From: a virus
Direction: 5' to 3' (one strand)
DNA length: 58,478 nt
Virus record (IMG/VR): IMGVR_UViG_3300046010_007871
Location: 1 to 58,478 of that record
The notes under the pieces are model-generated. The model was not told the origin of the DNA. It worked only from the letters and a program-made list of their open reading frames with translations, and did not search any database. A program made the position numbers and the translations under genes. Shown piece by piece: positions 7,147-14,282 of the stretch; the first letter of the stretch is position 1; each line of letters begins with the position of its first letter.

Positions 7147-7961
7147 TGACCTACGCCGCACGCATTCTTGCCGACAGTCTCGCGCCGAGTGGCGTGCGGC
7201 TCACCACGTTTGAGGTCACGTTCCCGCGCTTCATCCTGGCCGAGTGGAACACGCACCGCATGCTCTCGCGCAACGCTGCGAGCTCGCGCGCCGTGCCAGT
7301 GCGCAAGCTGCTCGAGCAGGTCGAGACCGAGCCCTTCGTGCCCGAGTACTGGGGAGCCAACAGGCCAGGCATGCAGGCCACCGAGGAGCTACCCGAGCGC
7401 GACGCAGCAGACGCTCGCGCCACGTGGCTACAGGCTCGCGACGCAGCGTGCGACCACGCCCGAGTCTTGATGAGCCTCGGCGCGCACAAGCAGCTCGCAA
7501 ACAGGCTGCTCGAGCCGTTCTTGTGGTGCACTGTCATCGTCAGCGCCACCACGTGGGACAACCTATTCACCCTGCGATGCCACGCCGACGCACAGCCAGA
7601 GTTCCGGCGCATCGCATGCATGATGCGCGACGAGCTTGGCACATCCACGCCACGAGCACTCGCCATCGGCGACTGGCACTTGCCGCTCGCGCCAGACGTC
7701 GACGAGCTGCAGGCCGAGGGCTACACCATCGACGAGCGCGCGCGCATCAGCGCCGCCAGGTGCGCTCGCGTGAGCTATCTTACCCACGATGGCAAGCGCG
7801 TGCCTGCCACCGACCTAGAGCTCGCGCGCAGGCTCCTCGAGGCTGGCCACATGAGCCCGTTCGAGCACGTTGCGCAGCCCAGCAGCCAAGAGCACACGCG
7901 CAGCGGCAACTTCCACGGCTGGTATCAATACCGAAAGCGCCTCGAAAGCCGCGCTTTGTAA
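7146..7961 (+). CDS. ThyX-like flavin-dependent thymidylate synthase
   Basis: The 271-aa protein is related to FAD-dependent thymidylate synthase. The signature region reads THRMLSRNAASSRAVPV (36-52), close to RHR-x-x-S-x-N-x-x-S-x-R but with Thr in place of the first Arg, and a downstream HMSPFEHVAQP (about 236-246) also matches the family. ThyX makes dTMP from dUMP using methylene-tetrahydrofolate and FAD; with the phage dUTPase this forms a short dTTP-supply route. ATG 7146 overlaps the methyltransferase stop; GTG 7143 is an alternative. The missing Arg leaves open a changed activity. Confidence 0.75.
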   Translation: MTYAARILADSLAPSGVRLTTFEVTFPRFILAEWNTHRMLSRNAASSRAVPVRKLLEQVETEPFVPEYWGANRPGMQATEELPERDAADARATWLQARDAACDHARVLMSLGAHKQLANRLLEPFLWCTVIVSATTWDNLFTLRCHADAQPEFRRIACMMRDELGTSTPRALAIGDWHLPLAPDVDELQAEGYTIDERARISAARCARVSYLTHDGKRVPATDLELARRLLEAGHMSPFEHVAQPSSQEHTRSGNFHGWYQYRKRLESRAL

Positions 7962-7989
7962 CAATCGACATCGGGCGTGTAAAAAAGAC

Positions 7990-8044
7990 TTGCGCGCTGC
8001 GCTGGCTGCGCTATTGTCTCCGTACCGACACCCCACAGCGGGAC
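7990..8044 (+). promoter_or_regulatory. promoter-leader module 1
   Basis: TTGCGC (7990-7995), 16 bases, then TATTGT (8012-8017), followed by the leader GACACCCCACAGCGGGAC (8027-8044) and an AAGGAGAG ribosome binding site before GTG 8064. The -10 surroundings (GCTGCGCTATTGTCTC) are shared with module 4 at 10821. The 18-base leader is identical in module 2. Confidence 0.6.
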
Positions 8045-8063
8045 GGCAACAAGGAGAGAACCA

Positions 8064-8282
8064 GTGACCACGCGACAGAACTACATCGATTTCTGCCAGG
8101 AACATGGAACCGATCCGGTCGAGTACGAAAACCAAGTGCTTTCGATCGGCAGCGAATACTTGCCCGGGTGTGCGCGCCGTGTCCGCGACAGCGGAAAAGC
8201 GAGCGCTGCCTACTGGCGCTGGTTGACAGAGCAGCTGGCTTTGGAAATCATGGAAAACGAGTGCCGACCCAGCTTTGATTGA
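8064..8282 (+). CDS. hypothetical protein, 72 aa
   Basis: A small protein beginning MTTRQNYIDFCQEHGTDPVE, with a clear AAGGAG ribosome binding site ahead of its GTG start. It is the only gene between promoter modules 1 and 2. Its TGA stop is embedded in the TTGACA box of module 2. No family recognised; predicted mainly helical. Confidence 0.6.
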   Translation: MTTRQNYIDFCQEHGTDPVEYENQVLSIGSEYLPGCARRVRDSGKASAAYWRWLTEQLALEIMENECRPSFD

Positions 8283-8334
8283 CACGACACATCACACGAG
8301 ATACATCACGACCACGGACACCCCACAGCGGGAC
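8279..8334 (+). promoter_or_regulatory. promoter-leader module 2
   Basis: TTGACA (8279-8284), 16 bases, ATACAT (8301-8306), then GACACCCCACAGCGGGAC (8317-8334). The stretch from the -35 box to the leader is nearly the same as module 3 at 8924, pointing to duplication of the whole module. Confidence 0.55.
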
Positions 8335-8355
8335 CGACAGGAGACCAAGGAGACC

Positions 8356-8547
8356 ATGACCATGATCATCAGCATTCGAGCAAATCAACTGCGAGTAGGC
8401 GACAAGCTCGTCGCCATCGAGTACGTGTATAACGAGAAGATCACCAAGCTCACCACGCTGCCCAACGGCAGCGTCGAGATCATCATGGGCCGCGGGCGTC
8501 GCGTGCGCACCGTCGCCCCCACCACCGAGTGCGAGGTGTCGCGATGA
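8356..8547 (+). CDS. hypothetical protein, 63 aa
   Basis: A small basic protein starting MTMIISIRANQLRVGDKLVA, with GRGRRVRTV near the end. The strand-rich pattern and VGDKL motif resemble small beta-barrel proteins, but no family is assigned. AAGGAG lies just before ATG 8356; ATG 8362 is better spaced and may be the true start. The stop overlaps the next start (ATGA). Confidence 0.5.
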   Translation: MTMIISIRANQLRVGDKLVAIEYVYNEKITKLTTLPNGSVEIIMGRGRRVRTVAPTTECEVSR

Positions 8548-8927
8548 GCGCCGCCGCACTGCAGCCGAGCCCCGAGCTGTGGGCCGAGATGCGCCGCAGC
8601 AAGCAGCTGTTCTTCAGCGTCGGCTACCCCTATCACAGCACCTACCTTGCGCAGCCCGAGCGCGCGGGTTTCATGCTGTGGCGCAACGAGTGGGGCCAGC
8701 CGATGCTCGACATCGTCGGCCCGTGCAAGGGCAAGAGGCAGTGGCAAAAGACGGTCACCGAGGGCTGGCGGCAGGCCCTTGAGGTCATCCCCGCCGACCT
8801 CTTTGCATGGGGCCCGCTCTTGCGCGACTTCGGAGACTACGGCACCACCATGGCCTTGCACAAGCTCGGGCGCATCAGCGCGTGCGATACGCGCGTGGCC
8901 ATCGCGGAGATGACGACGCGGGCTTGA
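8544..8927 (+). CDS. hypothetical protein, 127 aa
   Basis: Starts at ATG 8544, overlapping the previous stop, so co-translated with the 63-aa protein. The sequence is rich in Trp and Tyr in the middle (FSVGYPYHSTYLAQPERAGF). No known motif. The stop lies inside the TTGACA box of promoter module 3, mirroring the arrangement at 8279. Confidence 0.55.
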   Translation: MSAAALQPSPELWAEMRRSKQLFFSVGYPYHSTYLAQPERAGFMLWRNEWGQPMLDIVGPCKGKRQWQKTVTEGWRQALEVIPADLFAWGPLLRDFGDYGTTMALHKLGRISACDTRVAIAEMTTRA

Positions 8928-8980
8928 CACGACCTTTCACGCGAGATACATCACGACCATGCCGACACCCCACGAGGGAC
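8924..8980 (+). promoter_or_regulatory. promoter-leader module 3
   Basis: TTGACA (8924-8929), 16 bases, ATACAT (8946-8951), then a 17-base variant of the leader, GACACCCCACGAGGGAC (8964-8980). It is nearly identical to module 2 from the -35 box to the leader and likewise contains the upstream gene's stop codon. Confidence 0.55.
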
Positions 8981-8998
8981 GGCCACAACGGAGACACC

Positions 8999-9625
8999 AT
9001 GATCATCAACTGGTACCAAGCAGGACTTAGCAAAAAAGCATGGGATGGCAGCCATAACGACGTGGCCTTCGCGGGCCATGTCGACGCGAACCCGCAGCTT
9101 GTGTTCTGGCCCACGTGGCCAGAGCGAATCCGAGCACTGGGCGCGGTGCGCATCATCGACTGCGAGCGCATGCACGCGATCGCTCGAAACTGGACGGCAG
9201 TGGCGCAGCCCTCAGTCCGACCGATGTCGGACGACCAGTGCAGCCGCTACCACTTCGAGGGATGGGCGCTGTCTCGCCTCATCGCGTCCGAGCTCTGCGC
9301 CATCGAGGCCATCGAGAGGCGCGATGGCGAAGAGGCCGCGATGATCATCGAGGCGGCGCAAGCCTCGTCGTCGATGACCATTGAGCCCAACTCGTGGGCG
9401 CATCAGTCGGCGCACACGGCGATGGCATGGCAGTACGATGGCCCGCACGAGTGCGTCAAGCTCATGCTGGCTCGACGCGGATTCCGCGTGTGCTCGGCGT
9501 ACGAGCACTCGGTCGAATACCCCGACAGGCGAGGCCAGACGTGGCTCGAGCCACGCCAGCCGCCACGAACGGACTGGCTCGCGGAGGCCAAGGCCTTCTG
9601 GCTGACGAAGCGAGGTGCGCTGTGA
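8999..9625 (+). CDS. hypothetical protein, 208 aa (paralogue of next gene)
   Basis: Begins at ATG 8999 behind a GGAGA site (MIINWYQAGLSKKAWDG). No family recognised. A helical middle (ASELCAIEAIERRDGEEAAM) and a C-terminal PPRTDWLAEAKAFW are matched by the next gene product (ASELAAVERLEQQG and GPRVDWLEESRAYW), so the two look like old tandem duplicates. The GTGA overlap at its end couples them. Soluble, with no signal peptide or membrane segment. Confidence 0.55.
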   Translation: MIINWYQAGLSKKAWDGSHNDVAFAGHVDANPQLVFWPTWPERIRALGAVRIIDCERMHAIARNWTAVAQPSVRPMSDDQCSRYHFEGWALSRLIASELCAIEAIERRDGEEAAMIIEAAQASSSMTIEPNSWAHQSAHTAMAWQYDGPHECVKLMLARRGFRVCSAYEHSVEYPDRRGQTWLEPRQPPRTDWLAEAKAFWLTKRGAL

Positions 9626-10209
9626 GCGCCGTGTCCGTACGCTGGCGCAAGAGCGGCACGGTGGCCGCTTTCACGTCGCCCGGCGACCCATGGTGGTCGC
9701 TCGAGCGAGACTGGCACGTGCGCGCGCACCTGGCTGGGTGCGTCGCCATCCTCGACTATCAGGTCATGGCCGCGGCTGGTGACCTGCCAGGCGCGACCTA
9801 CAGCGGCGACACCATCACGTTTACCGGCGAGGCCCTAGCAGCGTTGCGCGCCTCGGAGCTGGCCGCCGTGGAGCGCCTTGAGCAGCAGGGCATGGCCGAC
9901 GCGGAGCGGCTGTTTGCCGTGGCAAAGGCAAACGACTGGCGGCTGCCCGCGGAGGCGCCAATCACGAGCGCAAAGTACGACGGCGAAACGATCGTCCGCA
10001 CGCGGCTCTACGTGCTCAGCCGCGACGCGGCGTGGCACCAGATGCACGACGCACTCGGCCTGTGTGTCGAGCGGTTGGGGTACCAGATCGGATGGCGCGA
10101 CAGCTTCATGCCGTGCGCGACCGCACAGCTCGTGCCCCTCGAGGGGCCGCGCGTTGACTGGCTCGAGGAGAGCCGAGCCTACTGGCAATTGCAAGGAGTG
10201 GAGCCATGA
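9622..10209 (+). CDS. hypothetical protein, 195 aa (paralogue of previous gene)
   Basis: GTG 9622 overlaps the previous stop (GTGA). The product has the same layout as its neighbour: an N-terminal strand-rich part (SVRWRKSGTVAAFTSPGDPW), a central helix beginning ASELAAVERLEQQG, and a C-terminal DWLEESRAYW. Function unknown. The repeated layout suggests duplication and divergence of one accessory gene rather than two unrelated genes. Confidence 0.55.
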   Translation: MSAVSVRWRKSGTVAAFTSPGDPWWSLERDWHVRAHLAGCVAILDYQVMAAAGDLPGATYSGDTITFTGEALAALRASELAAVERLEQQGMADAERLFAVAKANDWRLPAEAPITSAKYDGETIVRTRLYVLSRDAAWHQMHDALGLCVERLGYQIGWRDSFMPCATAQLVPLEGPRVDWLEESRAYWQLQGVEP

Positions 10210-10490
10210 CCATCTCACGCAAAGCACTGGCTTCCATCCGCGCAGCGCTGCACCAGATCGGCGCCGCCATCCGAGACGAGGTACAGCAGGAGCGCTCCAC
10301 GCTCATCGGCGCCGAGTACGTGCGTGGCGGCTGCGATGGCATCTGGACCGTCAAGCTCGACACGGGCAACACAGTGCAGCTGCGGTGCGGCGACCGCTAT
10401 GCGTTCGTGGCGCGCTCCGAGCTCGACGGCCCGCTGTGGACCCGCCTCGACCGCGTCTACGGCACCACGCCCACGCAGGGCGACGCGTGA
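10206..10490 (+). CDS. hypothetical protein, 94 aa
   Basis: ATG 10206 overlaps the previous stop (ATGA). An N-terminal helix (ISRKALASIRAALHQIGAAI) precedes a strand-rich half (IWTVKLDTGNTVQLRCGDRY). No family recognised. It belongs to the 8999-10759 coupled group. Confidence 0.5.
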   Translation: MTISRKALASIRAALHQIGAAIRDEVQQERSTLIGAEYVRGGCDGIWTVKLDTGNTVQLRCGDRYAFVARSELDGPLWTRLDRVYGTTPTQGDA

Positions 10491-10759
10491 CCACCGACTT
10501 CGACGTGCGGCTGCTCGAGCTGGTCGAGCAGCTGCGCGAGGGAGAAACCACCATGCGACGAGAGTACAACCACAGCCCGCTCGGCCTGCTACCGAGCACG
10601 GGCAAGTCAACGATCAACATCCGCTACAGCCTGCCAGTGGAGCTCGTGGACTGGGTGCGCTCGGAGTCGCAGGCGCTAGGCATCAGCGCGAGCGAGTTTG
10701 TCGAGGCGCAGCTCGACACCGCGCGCGACAACTGGGACGACATCCACAGCGACGACTAG
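10487..10759 (+). CDS. ribbon-helix-helix-like DNA-binding protein, 90 aa
   Basis: GTG 10487 overlaps the previous stop (GTGA). The C-terminal half reads INIRYSLPVELVDWVRSESQ followed by ALGISASEFVEAQL, the strand-helix-helix pattern of CopG/Arc-type regulators (basic strand, then LP.EL..W., then ..S.SEFV). It may repress the promoter modules nearby, but that is inference. It is the last gene before the terminator at 10781. Confidence 0.5.
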   Translation: MTTDFDVRLLELVEQLREGETTMRREYNHSPLGLLPSTGKSTINIRYSLPVELVDWVRSESQALGISASEFVEAQLDTARDNWDDIHSDD

Positions 10760-10780
10760 TCAAGCGCAAAACGACGTCGC

Positions 10781-10817
10781 AAAAAAACGCACCTGCTTGC
10801 CATGGGTGCGTTTTTTT
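10781..10817 (+). terminator. intrinsic terminator
   Basis: AAAAAAACGCACC (10781-10793) pairs with GGTGCGTTTTTTT (10805-10817) around an 11-base loop, ending in an eight-T run. It closes the 8999-10759 transcription unit immediately upstream of promoter module 4. Confidence 0.85.
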
Positions 10818-10820
10818 TAC

Positions 10821-10882
10821 TTGCGCATCTGCCAGGCTGCGCTATTGTCTCTCTCGTCAGCAGCGGACACCCCGAGCGGGAC
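10821..10882 (+). promoter_or_regulatory. promoter-leader module 4
   Basis: TTGCGC (10821-10826), 16 bases, TATTGT (10843-10848), then GACACCCCGAGCGGGAC (10866-10882) and a GGAGA ribosome binding site before ATG 10905. The -10 region matches module 1. It lies directly after an intrinsic terminator, which supports independent transcription of the following gene. Confidence 0.6.
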
Positions 10883-10904
10883 CGCGACAACCAGGAGACC
10901 GACG

Positions 10905-11321
10905 ATGGACAAGCTAAGCATTCGCAACCACGTGTATTCCACCGGCAGCTCGTACGCTCCGATCAAGAGCGTGACGCCGTGGCAACAGCGCCTTGCGCCC
11001 AGCGCCGGCAGCGCGTACCAGCCCGAGCCGCCGCGCGATGCGGTGCTCGAGATGATCGTAGTGATGGACAACCCCGCGACCGGATATGGGGTTGAGTACG
11101 AGGTTCTGATCTGCGCAGACCTGATTCCTGCGCAAAACGGCGGCATGTGGGACCCCAGCTGGCCCGCCCACTTCGGCGAGGCCGAGGCATGGTACCACCG
11201 CGAGAACCGAGGTTGGAAGCGCCTCGAGCTCGACAGGCAGGGCGTGGCTCAGGTGGAGCGCGAGCTTGAGCGCGAGATGAGCTACATCGAGGTATACGGC
11301 CCGCGGGCCATGACTCGCTAG
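10905..11321 (+). CDS. hypothetical protein, 138 aa
   Basis: Starts at ATG 10905 with GGAGA upstream and has its own promoter-leader module and terminator, so it is a single-gene unit, moron-like in arrangement. The product begins MDKLSIRNHVYSTGSSYAPI and has a strand-rich core with conserved-looking Trp residues (MWDPSWPAHFGEAEAWY), then an acidic helix. No family recognised. Confidence 0.55.
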   Translation: MDKLSIRNHVYSTGSSYAPIKSVTPWQQRLAPSAGSAYQPEPPRDAVLEMIVVMDNPATGYGVEYEVLICADLIPAQNGGMWDPSWPAHFGEAEAWYHRENRGWKRLELDRQGVAQVERELEREMSYIEVYGPRAMTR

Positions 11322-11323
11322 GC

Positions 11324-11372
11324 CACAAAAGCACGAAGCGCCCAGGTCATGCCTGGGCGTTGTCGTTTTGTG
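11324..11372. terminator. bidirectional terminator between convergent arms
   Basis: CGCCCAGG (11339-11346) and CCTGGGCG (11352-11359) form a perfect 8-bp stem with a 5-base loop. Outside it CACAAAA (11324-11330) and TTTTGTG (11366-11372) extend the inverted repeat, so a T-rich tail follows the stem in either direction. It lies exactly between the last rightward gene and the last leftward gene. Confidence 0.8.
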
Positions 11373-11401
11373 CAACGTGTAAGCTTAGCTTACCGGTTGG
11401 G

Positions 11402-11680
11402 TCAACTCCATTTTTCGCGGTCGCTCCAGTAGGCCGCGCTCAGCTTGCCCTTGGCGATGTTCTTGGCGTGCCGAGCCTTGAACGACTTGCGCCGCGCCTT
11501 GGCTGCCTCGCTCTCGCCCTCTCGAGGTGGCGAGCCCTTGGTGCCCTGCTCGCCGAACCTGATTAGCTTGATCACGTCGCCCTCTTTCGCGAGCACGGCG
11601 TGGCTCTTGGTCGGGTGATTGGGCGTGCGCTTGGGCTTGTTGTAGCCAGCGAAACGTTCTCCTCGGTACTCAAGAGCCAT
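11402..11680 (-). CDS. conserved phage protein, DUF6321-like
   Basis: The 92-aa basic protein has the layout of a small, widely distributed phage protein: MALEYRGERFAGYNKPKRTP, then KSHAVLAKEGDVIKLIRFGE, QGTKGSPPREGESEA and a Lys/Arg-rich FKARHAKNIAKG. I associate this with DUF6321 from memory. Its function is unknown; a nucleic-acid or virion role is possible from its charge. It is the last gene of the leftward late operon, just before the convergent terminator. Confidence 0.65.
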   Translation of the reverse strand: MALEYRGERFAGYNKPKRTPNHPTKSHAVLAKEGDVIKLIRFGEQGTKGSPPREGESEAAKARRKSFKARHAKNIAKGKLSAAYWSDREKWS

Positions 11681-11689
11681 GATGCCTCC

Positions 11690-12232
11690 TCACTTTGCCT
11701 TGACGAGCACGACGGTCATCGAGTAGTCCACGTGCGCCGCGTTGTGCTTGGTCGTGCCGCCGCGCTGCACGATCGAGCCAGGGTCACGCGAGCGCAGGTA
11801 GAAGCCGAAGATGGCCGTGCGGCCCACGGGCGCCTGCACCCAGTGCTTTCCGATGGTCCACGGCATCTGTCCCTCCTCGAGCTGCGCGAGCTTGAGCGCC
11901 ACGCACACGTCGTGGCGCCGTGCCCACTCAGGGCTCGACATGCGGTGGTCTGGCGGCTGCGCGCACATGCTGACGATGCGCACCTGCGGGTCGCGCGCGA
12001 TGGCCTCGCACTCTGCCGCCGTGGGCAACCTAGCGCCGAGCTCTACTGCCACCTCACGCGCACGGCGCTCGGATGCACGCGCCCACACGATGCCCTGCTC
12101 GGCCTCAGGCCCGGTGGTGCGTAGCGGCTCGCGCGTCACGAGCAGCCCAGGCAGCGCCGCCAGCTCGACCCACTCAGGCGCGCCAAAGTGCTCCAGCGCA
12201 GTCTCGTAGCGCCCGACGTTAGGCAGCGTCAC
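11690..12232 (-). CDS. hypothetical virion-region protein, 180 aa
   Basis: The start overlaps the stop of the preceding 67-aa gene. The middle reads GIVWARASERRAREVAVELG, then ARLPTAAECEAIARD, reminiscent of the (E)A..ARELGARLPTAAE segment of FGE-sulfatase/C-type-lectin-like domains in phage proteins, and the end has FYLRSRD and HVDYSMTVVLV strands. The relationship is weak, so function is left open. It may be a minor receptor-binding or lysis-associated protein by position. Confidence 0.5.
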   Translation of the reverse strand: MTLPNVGRYETALEHFGAPEWVELAALPGLLVTREPLRTTGPEAEQGIVWARASERRAREVAVELGARLPTAAECEAIARDPQVRIVSMCAQPPDHRMSSPEWARRHDVCVALKLAQLEEGQMPWTIGKHWVQAPVGRTAIFGFYLRSRDPGSIVQRGGTTKHNAAHVDYSMTVVLVKAK

Positions 12233-12432
12233 GACAGCCTCATCGCGCCGTCAGCCGTCACGGCGATGGGCATCAGCACGCCAGCGCTCGTGCGGCCATA
12301 CACGAGCACGCCAGGGCCCTTGGCGAGCGTCACGCTAGGCGTGCCTGCGTCGGCAATGGATAGCTCGCCCGTAGCCGTCACGCGAAGCGCGACCTGGGGA
12401 CCAGTCGAGGTGCGACCGAAGGAGGGGAGCAT
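12229..12432 (-). CDS. small tail-associated protein sharing the YGR motif, 67 aa
   Basis: A beta-rich 67-aa protein whose C-terminal part (LVYGRTSAGVLMPIAVTADG) resembles the N-terminal 20 residues of the neighbouring 305-aa LamG-type protein (LLYGRDANGNQVPLLVDGNG). An N-terminal PSFGRTSTGPQVALRV looks like a second copy of the same unit. The motif may be a particle-anchoring element. The stop overlaps the next start (ATGA). Confidence 0.5.
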   Translation of the reverse strand: MLPSFGRTSTGPQVALRVTATGELSIADAGTPSVTLAKGPGVLVYGRTSAGVLMPIAVTADGAMRLS

Positions 12433-12435
12433 AGA

Positions 12436-13353
12436 TCAAGCCGCCTTCAATAGAAGCGTGTTGTCGCGAATCTGCGATGCTGTTTTGGCACTATTGGTTA
12501 AGCTAACCCAACCTACGATTCCGGCTCCTCCCAACAAAAGAGCCAGTTGTGTGAATGGGTTTGTGAATGCTGCAAAAGAGCCGAGCGAAATGCTGCTTGT
12601 GCCACCTGCCGCTGATGAAACGACAAATCCGTCTACGTACAGAGTTAAAGTTACTGCCGACGAATTTGTCCTGTCTAGCACGATCGCCAAGTGAACAGGT
12701 CTTGATGTAATCAATCCAGCCGGTATTCCAATCGTGCCAACCGTACTGCCTGCTCGCTGAACTTCCAAACTAAACCCAATGTTAGAACCTCCGGTCGAAG
12801 TGCTAGTGATGTTGATAGCATTCGCGCCGATTCCAAAGTCATTCAAGATTAGTGGAAAAGTTCTTCCTACTACTACGATCCAAGAAAAGTCAAGTTGCAA
12901 GTACGCCTCAATCGTAATCGAGCTATTTTGCCATGCGGCGCTGAACGTATTTGCAGCGGTTAGCACTCCTTCGCTTGAGCTGTTGATTGCATATCCGCGA
13001 AGCCCGGTGCGTCCAGATGGCCACAATCCTTGGCTGGAAGGCGTAGTGCCTGGTGATGTGCTTCCTGCCGTTGCCTGTGCTGCACCTGCGGTGCCTTGAT
13101 TTGCATATGGTCCAGCGCCGGATGGGATCCACGTGTAATCACCAACCGATGGCAAGCTGCCACCATTCCTTAATGTTCCAGAAGATAACGTGAGACCTGT
13201 GCCGACGTTGACCGCCGTGCCATCGCCTGCGGTGAGCTGCGAGCTGGTGCCAGGCCACGAAGTGCTACCGCCGCTCGTCTGCACGATGCCGTTGCCGTCC
13301 ACGAGTAGCGGAACCTGGTTTCCGTTTGCATCTCGGCCATAGAGTAGTGTCAT
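12436..13353 (-). CDS. LamG/concanavalin-A-like receptor-binding protein candidate
   Basis: The 305-aa protein starts with a short YGR anchor (LLYGRDANGNQVPLLVDGNG) and a Gly/Ser/Thr-rich stretch. From about residue 120 it looks like a LamG/jelly-roll lectin: SITIEAYLQLDFSW (like the usual ftieawv), later RPVHLAIVLDRT, LTLYVDGFVVSS and the final IRDNTLLLKA. Such domains on phage tails bind glycans. The DNA between about 12440 and 13150 is clearly lower in GC than its neighbours, suggesting the domain came from elsewhere. It is probably a tail tip or fibre component deciding host range. Confidence 0.6.
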   Translation of the reverse strand: MTLLYGRDANGNQVPLLVDGNGIVQTSGGSTSWPGTSSQLTAGDGTAVNVGTGLTLSSGTLRNGGSLPSVGDYTWIPSGAGPYANQGTAGAAQATAGSTSPGTTPSSQGLWPSGRTGLRGYAINSSSEGVLTAANTFSAAWQNSSITIEAYLQLDFSWIVVVGRTFPLILNDFGIGANAINITSTSTGGSNIGFSLEVQRAGSTVGTIGIPAGLITSRPVHLAIVLDRTNSSAVTLTLYVDGFVVSSAAGGTSSISLGSFAAFTNPFTQLALLLGGAGIVGWVSLTNSAKTASQIRDNTLLLKAA

Positions 13354-13365
13354 CGTCGTGGCTCC

Positions 13366-13542
13366 TCAGTCGTTGTAGGTCTCGCGCTTCGACAGGTCGT
13401 CATCGTCGCCCACGAAGCGCATGCGCGGGCGCTCGTGGGACTCAGGTTGTGCGAGCATGGTGCGCACCCAGTCGAGCAGCGGCTCTACGCCACGCGCAAG
13501 CGCAGCGGCACGTAGCTCGGACTGCGCAGCCCGCGAGAGCAT
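13366..13542 (-). CDS. hypothetical protein, 58 aa
   Basis: A short frame that exactly fills the gap between the endolysin and the LamG gene. Its ATG (13542) shares one base with the preceding stop (TGATG). The product is an N-terminal helix (MLSRAAQSELRAAALARGVE) then a basic and acidic tail. No family recognised. The tight junction supports translation. Confidence 0.5.
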   Translation of the reverse strand: MLSRAAQSELRAAALARGVEPLLDWVRTMLAQPESHERPRMRFVGDDDDLSKRETYND

Positions 13543-14282
13543 CACTTGCCGCCGCTCAGCGCATCGTTGCGCGCGTCGTGCATGGCCTTGGTCGCATCGG
13601 GTGCGACCATTTTGCGTAGCTCGAGCTGCTGGCTCTGCAGCGCGGCCACGATGGCCTCCACCGCGACACCAAGGGCCTTCGCAAACGCTTCGATCAACGA
13701 TGCATCCATCTCTTGCTCCTCTTCAATCTCGACCCAGCCAGCAGCCTCGCTCGTGCGAAGGATGCTCAGCACGCGCGCTCGCACATCGCCAGCGGTGATG
13801 CGCCCGTCGCGGTTGCCGTCGAGCCCACTGTTTTGCGCGTAGACTCGACCGCGCGTGAACTTGGCGTTGGGCACGAGCTCGGTGGAGTCCTTCTCGCCGA
13901 TTAGGAACGAGTCAGGCTTGCCTACGCCAGCGGGCCAAAAGACTTGCAGATACGCATCGCCAGGCATGCGCCACTTGGGCATGCGCGCGAGGTACGCCTT
14001 GACGTAGTCGAGCTGCTGCACGGCGCTCATGGCTGCGAGTTGGTCGGTGGTGGTACCAAGCATCTTAGCCGTGCTGGGCATAAACTGGATCAACCCCGTG
14101 GCGCCGCCGCTCGGATTGCGCACGCTGGGCGACCACGTCCACGACGACTCGAACCCCATCAGCGACGCGAGCTCGCCCGGTGGGATGCCGACGTCGATTG
14201 CGACCTGGTAAAGCTTGCGCCGAAACTCTGGCGTCGTGCGCTGGATAAGATTTTTTACCTTAGGAAGCTTTCGAGCAGTCAC
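13542..14282 (-). CDS. lytic transglycosylase endolysin with EF-hand-like loop
   Basis: The 246-aa protein has an SLT-type transglycosylase domain: ASLMGFESSWTWSPS with the catalytic Glu (about 43-57), SGGATGLIQFMPSTA (63-77) and a downstream helix bundle. These enzymes cleave peptidoglycan to give anhydro-muropeptides, so this is a likely endolysin. A DGNRDGRITAGD segment near residue 165 fits a 12-residue EF-hand loop and may bind Ca2+. A C-terminal helical tail follows. No signal peptide. GTG 14282 overlaps the previous stop (GTGA). Confidence 0.75.
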   Translation of the reverse strand: MTARKLPKVKNLIQRTTPEFRRKLYQVAIDVGIPPGELASLMGFESSWTWSPSVRNPSGGATGLIQFMPSTAKMLGTTTDQLAAMSAVQQLDYVKAYLARMPKWRMPGDAYLQVFWPAGVGKPDSFLIGEKDSTELVPNAKFTRGRVYAQNSGLDGNRDGRITAGDVRARVLSILRTSEAAGWVEIEEEQEMDASLIEAFAKALGVAVEAIVAALQSQQLELRKMVAPDATKAMHDARNDALSGGK

